Source: Aneurinibacillus thermoaerophilus
GTDB taxonomy: Bacteria > Bacillota > Bacilli > Aneurinibacillales > Aneurinibacillaceae
Length of the DNA stretch: 64,000 nt
Reading direction: 5' to 3'
NCBI RefSeq assembly: GCF_900099925.1
Contig: NZ_FNDE01000010.1
Coordinates: 23,979-87,978 of the forward strand
Of the stretch, positions 43,326-50,961 are shown in pieces. How positions within the stretch are numbered: position 1 is the first letter of the stretch; the number at the start of each line of letters is the position of its first letter. The notes beneath the pieces were generated by a model. That model did not search any database, was not told the DNA's origin, and saw only the letters and a program-made list of their open reading frames with translations. The position numbers and the translations under genes were made by a program.

Positions 43326-43919
43326 ATGAAGCGTGTTTGTGTCTTTGCTGGATCTAATCCCGGAACTCATCCTGAGTATAAAGAATCTGCCATTCAGCTC
43401 GGGAAAGAGTTGGTAAAAAAAGGAATTGAGCTAGTATATGGTGGCTCAAATATCGGACTTATGGGTACGATAGCGAATACGGTATTAGAGCAAGGTGGTA
43501 CCGCTATAGGCGTCATGCCTACAAACTTGTTCCGTGGAGAAGTGGTTCATCAGAACCTCACTCATCTCTATGAAGTAAAAGATATGCATGAACGAAAGGC
43601 CAAGATGGGGGAGCTTTCCGATGCGTTCATTGCTCTTCCTGGAGGATATGGAACATTTGAAGAAATTTTTGAGTTTGTTAGCTGGGGACAACTAGGAATA
43701 CATAATAAGCCTGTAGCAGTATTAAATGTAGAAGGCTACTACAACCCTTTAATGGAGATGATTGCAAAAGCGGTAGAAGGAGGTTTTATGCCTTCGACAC
43801 ATAAAGAGTTTATTATTTGCGAAAGCGACCCAATAATTCTCCTAGAGAAGATTCGTACATACAAGCCACCTGTGAAGACAAATAAATGGAGTGAACTGGA
43901 ATATAATAAAAATAAATAA
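43326..43919 (+). CDS. LOG-family (TIGR00730) nucleoside-monophosphate phosphoribohydrolase-like protein
   Basis: The 197-residue Rossmann-fold protein carries the LOG signature PGGYGTFEE (with catalytic Glu), plus CVFAGSNPG at the start, VYGGSNIGLMG and MHERKAKMGELSDAFIALPGG. LOG/YvdD-like proteins cleave nucleoside 5'-monophosphates (such as N6-substituted AMP) at the N-glycosidic bond. The Arg-Lys pair in HERKAK is the conserved dimer/active-site element. ATG 43326 has the SD AATAGGAGAG, placed within the tail of the GntR fragment. It appears monocistronic. Confidence 0.88.
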   Translation: MKRVCVFAGSNPGTHPEYKESAIQLGKELVKKGIELVYGGSNIGLMGTIANTVLEQGGTAIGVMPTNLFRGEVVHQNLTHLYEVKDMHERKAKMGELSDAFIALPGGYGTFEEIFEFVSWGQLGIHNKPVAVLNVEGYYNPLMEMIAKAVEGGFMPSTHKEFIICESDPIILLEKIRTYKPPVKTNKWSELEYNKNK

Positions 43920-44048
43920 ACATAGTGAATAAGAGTCAGCCGCTTTAGGAATTTAGGTGGATCGTTCAGAACCCCTCACTTTCCCTCGACCATATGCATT
44001 CAAATCAAAAGCGCCGCCGCACAAAAAACGGGGGGCGCTATTTACTTT

Positions 44049-44696
44049 TTAGGAAAGTTGTTGCTTCAGTTTTTCCAAAAGCGTCATCTGGCTCCCCATT
44101 AAATCTGCAATGGATGTTTGCATTTTTGGTTTTTCCCGCGTATATACCCACTGGTCTTTCTGCATCATCTGCATGACCTTAAATGTTGCCATCGCGTCGT
44201 CAAGGGCACGGTGCGACTGTGCCGTTTCAGCCAATCCGTATTTGTCTAAAGCGTACCATAGGCCAGGTGTGTCTTTATGCCCATAGTAGAACTGGTATGC
44301 TTTGGACAAATCCAGCCAATCTTCCAGCATTACGGAAAAAGGGAATTTTATATTGTGTTCCCGACAATTGCGGCGTAATCCCTTCATATCCAAATCGCCC
44401 CATGTAACAAGCGTTGTCTTCTCCCGTATGTATTGTGCAAGCAGTTCGTCAATCATTGCTTTAAATTCGATGCCTTCCATAACGTCTTGTTGCGTAATTC
44501 CAGTCAGCTTGATACATTTCTCGCCCAACTGGGGAAAGAAGACAGGAACGACCAGCGAGGAAAATGTATCGACAATTTCATTTTCCTCAATGATAACCAT
44601 CCCCACTTCTATGACCTCATGGAAAAAGCCTTTCGGAGCTTCTTTTTTGTCAAACGTTGTAAATTCAAAGTCAATGAACATATACCGTTCTTTCAT
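44049..44696 (-). CDS. kapD: 3'-5' exonuclease, KapD-like (KinA pathway inhibitor)
   Basis: The 215-residue DEDDh exonuclease has ExoI MFIDFEFTTFD (Asp, Glu), ExoII TLVTWGDLDMKGLRRN (Asp) and ExoIII QSHRALDDAMATFKV (His, Asp). It has the length and motifs of Bacillus KapD, which inhibits the KinA route to sporulation. The biochemical target of KapD is not established. ATG 44696 has GGGGGGCACAG upstream, a weak SD. Its divergence from an SNase-like gene leaves ~120 bases for both promoters. Confidence 0.85.
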   Translation of the reverse strand: MKERYMFIDFEFTTFDKKEAPKGFFHEVIEVGMVIIEENEIVDTFSSLVVPVFFPQLGEKCIKLTGITQQDVMEGIEFKAMIDELLAQYIREKTTLVTWGDLDMKGLRRNCREHNIKFPFSVMLEDWLDLSKAYQFYYGHKDTPGLWYALDKYGLAETAQSHRALDDAMATFKVMQMMQKDQWVYTREKPKMQTSIADLMGSQMTLLEKLKQQLS

Positions 44697-44815
44697 CTGT
44701 GCCCCCCATTTTTCTTTTTCTTCTTTTCATTCTATTTTTAAACAGAAAATCAGTCAATTCCTGGGCGCTGTACACATATGGATAAAGAGGACATATTGGA
44801 GAAGGGAGAATCATT

Positions 44816-45256
44816 GTGTTTCGTCCACATGATCTAGTATTTCTTTTTTGGTTTCTTTGTTTCTTTGCAGTTGCCTATTGGCATTTGACAAATGAACCAG
44901 CTAAGCTGCAACAAGGTATACCCAGTGATACTGTTACTGCCTATGTCTATAAAGTAACAAAAGATAATACAATTCTGGCTATGATAGATGGAAAGAGCTA
45001 TACTGTTCGCCTGCAAGGCATAATGATTTCCACAACACGAGAAGCGAGGTGGTTTTTAAAAGAAAAGGTCACCGGTCAGCAAGTTGCGCTCGAATATGAC
45101 GAACAAGCAAGAGATGAAAAAGGAAACATTCTGGCTTACGTGTGGCTGAGAGGAGAAATGGTAAATCACACCATGGTTGCAAAAGGCTACGCGCGCGCTT
45201 TTCAGACGCCAGATCAAACAATGTACATAAAAGTTCTTAAACAGGCACAAAAGTAA
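44816..45256 (+). CDS. SNase-fold protein with degenerate active site
   Basis: The 146-residue protein has an N-terminal hydrophobic anchor (LVFLFWFLCFFAVAYW) and a thermonuclease (SNase) OB-fold domain: YTVRLQGIMIS, VTGQQVALEYDEQARDEKGN, LAYVWLRGEMVNHTMVAKGYA. In Staphylococcus nuclease catalysis needs Arg35, Glu43 and Arg87. Here the first Arg is kept (VRL), but PE is replaced (ISTT) and GR before LAY is GN, so two of three are missing. It probably folds without nuclease activity. GTG 44816 has GAAGGGAG 9 bases upstream. It may bind nucleic acid or a partner. Confidence 0.75.
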   Translation: MFRPHDLVFLFWFLCFFAVAYWHLTNEPAKLQQGIPSDTVTAYVYKVTKDNTILAMIDGKSYTVRLQGIMISTTREARWFLKEKVTGQQVALEYDEQARDEKGNILAYVWLRGEMVNHTMVAKGYARAFQTPDQTMYIKVLKQAQK

Positions 45257-45464
45257 AATAATACTGCGTATAAACTTAACCCTACTATTTTCAACCAACT
45301 TGCACACTGTTATAAAGGGGGGCGCTTGCTTGCGATTCCGCACAGTCTTCAGTGGCCACAGAATTGGCACCTTTGGTAAAAGGAGATGGGCTGGGAAAAG
45401 GTGACGCAGAACCGACAGTATGGAATCTTATAGACGAGAACGGTACGATTCAGAGGTGCATAAA

Positions 45465-46154
45465 TCAAAAAATTCTCAGTATCATGGGCACGAGCCATGG
45501 TGCCATACATAAGGTAATGAGCGCTGCCATAATCATGGATAAACTGGAAATCGTACCTGTAATGGAACTAAGTTCAAAAGCTTTTGAAGTACCTGCACCA
45601 TGCGCTCCTGTACCAAGAAGTACGCCTCGGGCAATCTCATTCTCAATCCGCAGTAACCGGATGATAATCGGCCCAATAACTGTGCCGAGCAATCCGGTCA
45701 TAATCACAAATACGGCTGTAATAGTAGGTATACCGCCAATGCTTTCAGACACATCCATGGCAATGGGTGTGGTTACGGAACGTGGGATCAGACTATTAAC
45801 AATTTGCGTATTTAGATGTAGCACTTTAGCAACACACAATGACGAAACAATGGCTATAACCGAACCTGATAGCACGCTGACAATAATTTCAGTCGCGTGC
45901 TTTTTTAATATATTGAAATATTTATAAAGTGGAACAGCGAATGCAATGGTGGCCGGTTCAAGCATATTACTTAGCCATTTTGCGCCTGTATTGTATGATT
46001 CATACGAGATATGAGTCAAAAATAAAAAAGCAACGATAAATAATGGTGTCGTAAGCAGGGGAGACAAATAGACTTTCGGTTTATGCTTATAACACCACTT
46101 GGCTCCCCAGTAAAGGCTCATTGTGAAAATGAGGCTAAAAAGAGAAATCATCAT
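45465..46154 (-). CDS. CidB/LrgB-family membrane protein
   Basis: The 229-residue protein has about six helices and the LrgB signature SLIPRSVTTPIAMDVSESIGGIP, GIPTITAVFVIMTGLLG, and RGVLLGTGAHGAGTSKAFE. With CidA/LrgA it forms a holin-like pair affecting murein hydrolase activity, cell death or pyruvate/acetate metabolism. Its start (GTG/ATG at 46154) overlaps the cidA stop by 4 bases, so the two are translationally coupled. No terminator is obvious downstream; the 208 bases to the SNase gene contain no recognised feature. Confidence 0.88.
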   Translation of the reverse strand: MMISLFSLIFTMSLYWGAKWCYKHKPKVYLSPLLTTPLFIVAFLFLTHISYESYNTGAKWLSNMLEPATIAFAVPLYKYFNILKKHATEIIVSVLSGSVIAIVSSLCVAKVLHLNTQIVNSLIPRSVTTPIAMDVSESIGGIPTITAVFVIMTGLLGTVIGPIIIRLLRIENEIARGVLLGTGAHGAGTSKAFELSSITGTISSLSMIMAALITLCMAPWLVPMILRIF

Positions 46155-46522
46155 GAAGGTTTTTGCTCCTTTCTTTCTGCGATTTTTTTTGCTACTAGCC
46201 CTGTGCAGGCCATGACAATGGCCGTGCTGAAAACAATGACCATGGTTACATATACTCCGTCATTTACCAAAACACTTTTATATTTTATAATTCCAACAGC
46301 CGATGGAATGAAGAATAGCAACAGCTCTGCCAGTAACCATTTTGCGCCCAATTCAACCCATTCTAGCCGGATTATTTTTGTTTGTAGTAAAGTAAAAATG
46401 ATAAAAATACCTAAAATGCTGCCTGGTATTTTTAAATGAAAGAAGTCGACTAATTTGTTCATGACCAGTGAAAAGACGCACAAAAGAGCAATTTGCCCCG
46501 CACCTTTGAGTAGGGTTGTCAC
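46151..46522 (-). CDS. CidA/LrgA-family holin-like protein
   Basis: This 123-residue protein has four hydrophobic helices with the CidA signature: FHLKIPGSILGIFIIF, LEWVELGAKWLLAELLLFFIPSAVGII. Together with the coupled CidB-type gene it forms a holin/antiholin-like module in the cytoplasmic membrane. It is divergent from a LysR gene (CidR-like), whose product probably activates it; the ~110-base intergenic region contains AT-rich dyads such as ATGTATACTATTCC. GTG 46522 has the SD GGGAAGAGAAG. Confidence 0.88.
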   Translation of the reverse strand: MTTLLKGAGQIALLCVFSLVMNKLVDFFHLKIPGSILGIFIIFTLLQTKIIRLEWVELGAKWLLAELLLFFIPSAVGIIKYKSVLVNDGVYVTMVIVFSTAIVMACTGLVAKKIAERKEQKPS

Positions 46523-46633
46523 TTCTCTTCCCTCCTTTCAGTGAAAAGTGTACATTATTTGTTTTCATAGGTAAAATGCATATATAGAATGTATACTATT
46601 CCTTTTATCTATAGTTAGAAAAGGAGATATGAA

Positions 46634-47536
46634 ATGGATATACGGCATTTGCAATGTTTTTTGAAGGTGGCACAGTGCAAAAGCTTTACGAAAGCTGCCC
46701 AGGCTTTATACCTCACGCAACCAACCATTAGTAAAATGATTAAAAATATTGAAAAGGAACTAGGGGTTGTGCTGTTTAATCGTTTAGGAAAACAGGTAGA
46801 ATTAACAGATGCCGGACAGATTATTTTTGCTCAGGCGCAGGATATTGTAAACTCATTTTACAATTTGTCGTCCGAGCTGGATGATCTGATGAATTTGAAA
46901 AAGGGGCATATTCGGATTGGATTACCCCCGATGATCGGGTCAAGTTTTTTTCCTAAAGTGCTTGGAAAGTTCCGTGAGCAGTATCCGGATGTTACAATTC
47001 AGCTTGTAGAAGATGGTGCAAAGAAAGTAGAAGCGGATGTTGAAAATGGTGTACTGGATATCGGGGTTGTGCTATCACCGACAAATGAGGAGGTGTTTCA
47101 TTCATTTTCGCTTGTGAAGGAGAGGTTGATGTTACTTGTCCATCCATCCCATTCATTGGCAAATAGAGAAGCGGTATCATTATGCGAGCTAGCACAAGAG
47201 CCGTTCGTTTTTTTTCGCGAAGATTTTGCTCTCCATGATCGAATTATCGCGGAGTGTGTGCAGGCAGGGTTTCAGCCACGCGTGATATATGAGAGTTCAC
47301 AATGGGATTTTATTAGTGAAATGGTGGCAGCTAATTTTGGCATTGCTCTTCTTCCGGAACCGATTTGTCGTGAACTTGATGCGGATCGGATTCGGGTTCT
47401 GCCGCTCATTGAACCGATCATCCCCTGGCATTTAGTCATGATTTGGCGCAAAGATCGGTATCTTTCGTTTGCGGCACGAGAATGGATTCGGTTTACCCAG
47501 GACCTTTTTGGAAAAAGGAAAAGGAAATCAGTGTAG
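46634..47536 (+). CDS. LysR-family regulator CidR-like
   Basis: The 300-residue LTTR has an N-terminal HTH (QCFLKVAQCKSFTKAAQALYL, TQPTISKMIKNIEKELG) and a ligand domain (IRIGLPPMIGSSFFPKVLG, DIGVVLSPTNEE, LVHPSHSLANRE, NFGIALLPEPICRE). It is divergent from cidAB, as CidR/YwbI is in Bacillus and Staphylococcus, where it activates the holin-like operon in response to acetate/overflow metabolism. ATG 46634 has the SD AAAAGGAGAT. Its basic tail (KRKRKSV) is unremarkable. Confidence 0.88.
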   Translation: MDIRHLQCFLKVAQCKSFTKAAQALYLTQPTISKMIKNIEKELGVVLFNRLGKQVELTDAGQIIFAQAQDIVNSFYNLSSELDDLMNLKKGHIRIGLPPMIGSSFFPKVLGKFREQYPDVTIQLVEDGAKKVEADVENGVLDIGVVLSPTNEEVFHSFSLVKERLMLLVHPSHSLANREAVSLCELAQEPFVFFREDFALHDRIIAECVQAGFQPRVIYESSQWDFISEMVAANFGIALLPEPICRELDADRIRVLPLIEPIIPWHLVMIWRKDRYLSFAAREWIRFTQDLFGKRKRKSV

Positions 47537-47641
47537 GGAGGTTGGAATACCAATCCCAGTAGCAATACGGACAGGTTTACCAGGCTCTGTTTTTATTAAA
47601 TAGTTGACCGATTCATAGAATCATACACAGGTGGTGAAACC

Positions 47642-48445
47642 ATGGAAAACAAGACGGTTATAGATCATGCAGAACGCGCTGTTACCTTTCACTTTCCGCC
47701 GCAGCGCATTATTTCACTTTGCCCGTCGCTGACTGACACGCTGTTTGCACTCGGATTAAAGGAAAAAATCGTAGGACGTACACAGTTTTGCATCCATCCG
47801 GCCGAGCAAGTAAAGAACGTCAGGCGTGTAGGTGGAACGAAACAAATAAAAATGGATGTAATTAAAGAATTACAGCCGGATCTCATTATCGCGGAAAAAG
47901 AAGAAAATCCAAAAGAAATGGTTGAAGCGCTGGCTGAGCGCTATCCGGTGTATGTAACAGACGTAGAAAATTACACGGACGCCCTACGAATGATTCGGGA
48001 TTTGGGTCAAATCACAGGAACAGAAGATGCTGCCCAACACATTATCACGCGAATTGAGACAAATTTTGCTTCGCTGAAGCCGACGCGGGATGTGCGTGTC
48101 GCCTACCTTATTTGGCAGAAACCGTATATGGCAGCAGGCAACCATACGTATATTCATTCGCTGCTTGAAAAATGCGGTTTTGTAAATGTGTTCCGAGACT
48201 TTCCGGGGCGTTACCCGACAGTGATGGAGGCAGATTTGCGTGAGGAAGCGCCTGATTTTATTTTTCTTTCTTCCGAACCGTTTCCTTTCAAAGAGACGCA
48301 CCGAAATGTTTTTCATGAACAATTTCCTGATAGCGTGCCGCTTTTGGTAGACGGGGAGATGTTCTCATGGTACGGTGTCCGTATGATAAAAGCGGCACTA
48401 TATTTCAATACATTAATTCATACCATTGAACAACAACGCAAATAG
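47642..48445 (+). CDS. Cobalamin/iron-siderophore-binding-like (BtuF-fold) protein without signal peptide
   Basis: The 267-residue protein is a class III helical-backbone metal-receptor fold: IISLCPSLTDTLFALGLKE, KIVGRTQFCIHP, VGGTKQIKMDVIKELQPDLII, YIHSLLEKCGFVNVF. Such domains normally sit outside the membrane and bind B12 or ferric siderophores, but this one has no signal peptide or lipobox and starts directly MENKTVIDHAERAV. It may act in the cytoplasm or have another role. No permease or ATPase adjoins it. ATG 47642 has the SD CAGGTGGTGAAA. Confidence 0.8.
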   Translation: MENKTVIDHAERAVTFHFPPQRIISLCPSLTDTLFALGLKEKIVGRTQFCIHPAEQVKNVRRVGGTKQIKMDVIKELQPDLIIAEKEENPKEMVEALAERYPVYVTDVENYTDALRMIRDLGQITGTEDAAQHIITRIETNFASLKPTRDVRVAYLIWQKPYMAAGNHTYIHSLLEKCGFVNVFRDFPGRYPTVMEADLREEAPDFIFLSSEPFPFKETHRNVFHEQFPDSVPLLVDGEMFSWYGVRMIKAALYFNTLIHTIEQQRK

Positions 48446-48519
48446 CTCACATGACCACAAACGACATTACATTTTCTTGATTTTTTAGAATTTTTTTCTT
48501 TTTTCCTCGTATGCTCCAT

Positions 48520-48606
48520 GCTATAATAAAAGAACAAGAATGTTTGATGGCAAAAGTAAATATGTTAGAACCAAAGGACAGGCATTCTTGTTCTCTTCCT
48601 CTTTTT
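48520..48606 (+). ncRNA. Candidate small RNA: promoter -10, long hairpin, U-rich end
   Basis: A TATAAT box at 48522-48527 is followed within ~6 bases by AGAACAAGAATG (48531-48542), which pairs perfectly with CATTCTTGTTCT (48583-48594) and is followed by CTTCCTCTTTTTATCTTTTT. The ~40-base loop is purine-rich. No -35 of good quality lies at 17 bases. The stretch up to 48790 otherwise contains no gene. Terminator alone is an alternative reading, but the nearest + gene ends 75 bases earlier. Confidence 0.35.
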
Positions 48607-48790
48607 ATCTTTTTGTGACAAGGAATCTGCAAATGGACACATTTTTCCTCCTAGTTCTTTATTCATTTATCTATTAGTAAATTTTGCTTATACCACAATG
48701 ATAATCTCTGTTATTTTAGAACGATTCTTTGAATCTGGGTTGTCAAATGTTTCCGTATTTCCTTCTTTATAGAGTGAAGGGAGGGGTGAA

Positions 48791-49432
48791 ATGGAAAAAT
48801 ATCCGTTCGTGTACAAAGAATCGTATCCAGATCTTGAAGCGATATTCACCGCATTCCTTATACAGCATAAACATGAACTATCAAACCGGGTAATCGACAG
48901 CTTTTTAAGTAATACGGAATATTATAAACTGTTTGTCGATGCCGTCTGCATTCCAACTCTCCATCACCGCAAAAAACTTGACGAAGCCTTCCAGCAATTT
49001 TTCACCGAAATACGTCTTATTCATTACATCTCCAAACTTATCTCACGGGTTTCCAGGGATTGTTATCTGAAAGAAAAAAAGCGGCACTCTTATTCGCTTG
49101 CACCATTTTGTGACATCAGCTTGGATACGAACAGACCGGAGTATGAGGTGGCAGACAAAGAGGAAGAGGTCATCGATATTGTCGTGCGCAATACGCGACA
49201 TCTACTGGAACACGTATCAAATCCTTCGCTGTATAAAGCTCTACAGCAATTGACCCGCAGGCAACTGGATATTCTTGAATTGCATTTTTTACATCATTTG
49301 ACGCATACGGAAATTGGACAAGTTCTTGGCATTTCCCGACAATCCGTCGCCAAATCTTATAACAAGGCCATACGTACTTTGCGTTTATTCTACAAAGAGG
49401 GTGAGTGCGTTGGAGCCGAGCGAATGGATTAA
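48791..49432 (+). CDS. SigO (YvrI)-like sigma-70-family factor
   Basis: The 213-residue protein ends in a sigma-70 region 4: LTRRQLDILELHFLHHLTHTEI and GQVLGISRQSVAKSYNKAI. The N-terminal half (FFTEIRLIHYISKLISRVSRD) has only a poor region 2-like pattern, as in Bacillus SigO, which needs the separate RsoA protein for -10 recognition. The neighbours, a YvrJ-like peptide and an RsoA-like protein, support this assignment. ATG 48791 has the SD AAGGGAGGGG. Its end overlaps the yvrJ-like start by ~23 bases. Confidence 0.7.
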   Translation: MEKYPFVYKESYPDLEAIFTAFLIQHKHELSNRVIDSFLSNTEYYKLFVDAVCIPTLHHRKKLDEAFQQFFTEIRLIHYISKLISRVSRDCYLKEKKRHSYSLAPFCDISLDTNRPEYEVADKEEEVIDIVVRNTRHLLEHVSNPSLYKALQQLTRRQLDILELHFLHHLTHTEIGQVLGISRQSVAKSYNKAIRTLRLFYKEGECVGAERMD

Positions 49433-49556
49433 CTTTATTCGTCAGGTTGGCTTTCCAATCGCGGTGACATTTTATGTGTTGCTTCGCCTTGAGAAAAGTT
49501 TCCAGCAACTATCTGAAAATGTGCAGGACATGATCGATGAAATGAGAAAGAGGTGA
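49410..49556 (+). CDS. yvrJ: YvrJ-family small membrane protein
   Basis: The 48-residue peptide reads (M)EPSEWINFIRQVGFPIAV, then TFYVLLRLEKSFQQLSENVQ. The pattern W(I)..IR..GFPIAvt.Y.L.R.E... is that of the YvrJ family, encoded beside the SigO/RsoA genes in Bacillus. TTG 49410 is chosen because GAGG lies 9 bases before; GTG 49401 overlaps that SD. The hydrophobic core suggests one membrane helix. It overlaps the end of the sigma-like gene and lies 6 bases before the RsoA-like gene. Confidence 0.75.
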   Translation: MEPSEWINFIRQVGFPIAVTFYVLLRLEKSFQQLSENVQDMIDEMRKR

Positions 49557-49562
49557 ATCCCC

Positions 49563-49844
49563 GTGGCGACATTATACGAACTGGCCCATAAAGCGCGAGA
49601 GAATGATCCGGAAGCATTATGTGCCATTCTTCATCTCTTTGAACCGAAAATCAAAAAATCAAGCCGTTTTATTCCATTTCGAGACAGGGATGACGTCGAA
49701 CAAGAGGTGAAAACGGAAATTGTCAGGGCGCTGCGCCGCTTTGATATAAGCGCGACACCGGGCTTTTGGGAATTTATTGAAAGCCTGAAACCTGGCGAAT
49801 GCTTGTCTGATACCGTGGACAATGACCATGTAAATAAACTATGA
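49563..49844 (+). CDS. RsoA-like sigma region 2-type protein (HTH_16 family)
   Basis: The 93-residue protein starts LYELAHKARENDPEALCAIL and continues HLFEPKIKKSSRFIPFRDRD with DVEQEVKTEIVRALRRFD, the pattern of the short HTH_16/sigma region 1.2-2.1-like proteins that act as the missing half of a sigma factor. In Bacillus subtilis RsoA pairs with SigO for promoter recognition. The tail (SLKPGECLSDTVDNDH) is acidic. GTG 49563 has the SD AAAGAGGTG. The protease gene overlaps its stop codon or starts 15 bases after it, so all four genes form one compact unit. Confidence 0.65.
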   Translation: MATLYELAHKARENDPEALCAILHLFEPKIKKSSRFIPFRDRDDVEQEVKTEIVRALRRFDISATPGFWEFIESLKPGECLSDTVDNDHVNKL

Positions 49845-49858
49845 AAGGGGAAACACGT

Positions 49859-50803
49859 ATGAGCAAAATGTATCTATTTCCAACTGTTGTAACCGAGGTC
49901 AAGGAGTATACCCGTGAGATTCCACAAGGTGTGGAAATGATTCAGGCTCCGGCAGAGTGGGAAAGTGCCCGCTATGGGGAAGGGGTTGTTGTTGCTGTAC
50001 TCGATACCGGTTGCCAGCTTGACCATTCTGACTTAAAAGACAATATTATCGGCGGCAGAAATTTCACGACCGATTATAACGGAAATCCTAACCGTTATGA
50101 AGATAACCATTACCACGGTACACACGTCGCGGGTACGGTAGCCGCAATCTTAAACAATAAAGGTGTAGTCGGGGTTGCCCCGAAAGCTAGCCTGTTGATT
50201 TTAAAAGTATTATCCGCAGATGGTTCTGGTGACTATCAGTGGATTATTGACGCGATCGAATATGCGCTTCAGTGGAGAGGACCGAACGGGGAACGCGTAC
50301 GTATTATTACAATGTCGCTTGGTGGTCCCGAAGATTCACCTGAATTGCATAAAGTCATTGTGAAGGCTGTCCGCCAGCAGGTGCTTGTCGTCTGCGCGGC
50401 AGGAAACGAAGGGGACAACGACCCCGACACACCGGAACTTTCCTATCCTGGTGCTTATAATGAAGTCATCCAGGTAGGAGCCGTTGATTTACATGGGAGA
50501 CTGGCCGAATTCTCAAATACGAACAACCAAGTTGACCTGGTCGCTCCCGGCGTGGATATTCTTTCGACATATCCGGGAAACAAATACGGAGTGCTGTCAG
50601 GAACCTCAATGGCGACGCCGCACGTGGCAGGGGCATTGGCACTTATTATTAACCGTTGCGAGCAAGAATTTGGACGCACGCTAACGGAGAGTGAGCTTTA
50701 CGCGCAGCTATGCAAACGTACCGTACCGCTCGGATACGGTGCACGCGCCGAAGGAAACGGCCTGCTCAATCTGGCTGTCGCATCCCGTCTTCCCGTTCGG
50801 TAA
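49859..50803 (+). CDS. Intracellular subtilisin-like serine protease (IspA-type)
   Basis: The 314-residue S8 protease has no signal peptide. It matches intracellular subtilisin: short N-terminal extension with YLFPTVV (in ISPs the LIPY motif that blocks the active site until removed), then EIPQGVEMIQAPAEW, catalytic Asp in VLDTGC, His in HYHGTHVAGT and Ser in SGTSMATPHVAG. It should degrade proteins in the cytoplasm in late growth or sporulation. Start ATG 49859 is preferred because AAAGGGG lies 8 bases before; ATG 49841 overlaps the RsoA-like stop. Linkage to a two-part sigma factor is unusual. Confidence 0.9.
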   Translation: MSKMYLFPTVVTEVKEYTREIPQGVEMIQAPAEWESARYGEGVVVAVLDTGCQLDHSDLKDNIIGGRNFTTDYNGNPNRYEDNHYHGTHVAGTVAAILNNKGVVGVAPKASLLILKVLSADGSGDYQWIIDAIEYALQWRGPNGERVRIITMSLGGPEDSPELHKVIVKAVRQQVLVVCAAGNEGDNDPDTPELSYPGAYNEVIQVGAVDLHGRLAEFSNTNNQVDLVAPGVDILSTYPGNKYGVLSGTSMATPHVAGALALIINRCEQEFGRTLTESELYAQLCKRTVPLGYGARAEGNGLLNLAVASRLPVR

Positions 50804-50855
50804 GGAGAAGAAAAAACAAAAAATCTCCTATCCTTACTCAGGTTTTCTTTGGAAA

Positions 50856-50900
50856 GAAAAACCCCCGCTTGGACTGCATGCAGTCCAAGCGGGGGTTTTG
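50856..50900. terminator. Perfectly palindromic bidirectional terminator
   Basis: AAAACCCCCGCTTGGACTGC is followed directly by its exact complement up to GGGGGTTTT, giving a 42-base perfect palindrome with A- and T-runs on either side. It serves the protease gene and the convergent sigma-54 activator. Confidence 0.92.
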
Positions 50901-50961
50901 TATTTGGGAATCGACGATAGCTAACGTTATTAGGCGTGAAAAAGATGAAGATGATTTCCAC

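Noticed and set aside
45257..45464. Open plus-strand frame (LAPLVKGDGLGKGDAEPTVW) running into the antisense of the LrgB-type gene
   Set aside because: No SD, and most of its length is antisense to a clear gene; the first part matches no family I know.
48531..48594. LexA-box reading of GAACAAGAATGTTTG
   Set aside because: Half-site spacing is six instead of the four bases of the Bacillus box.
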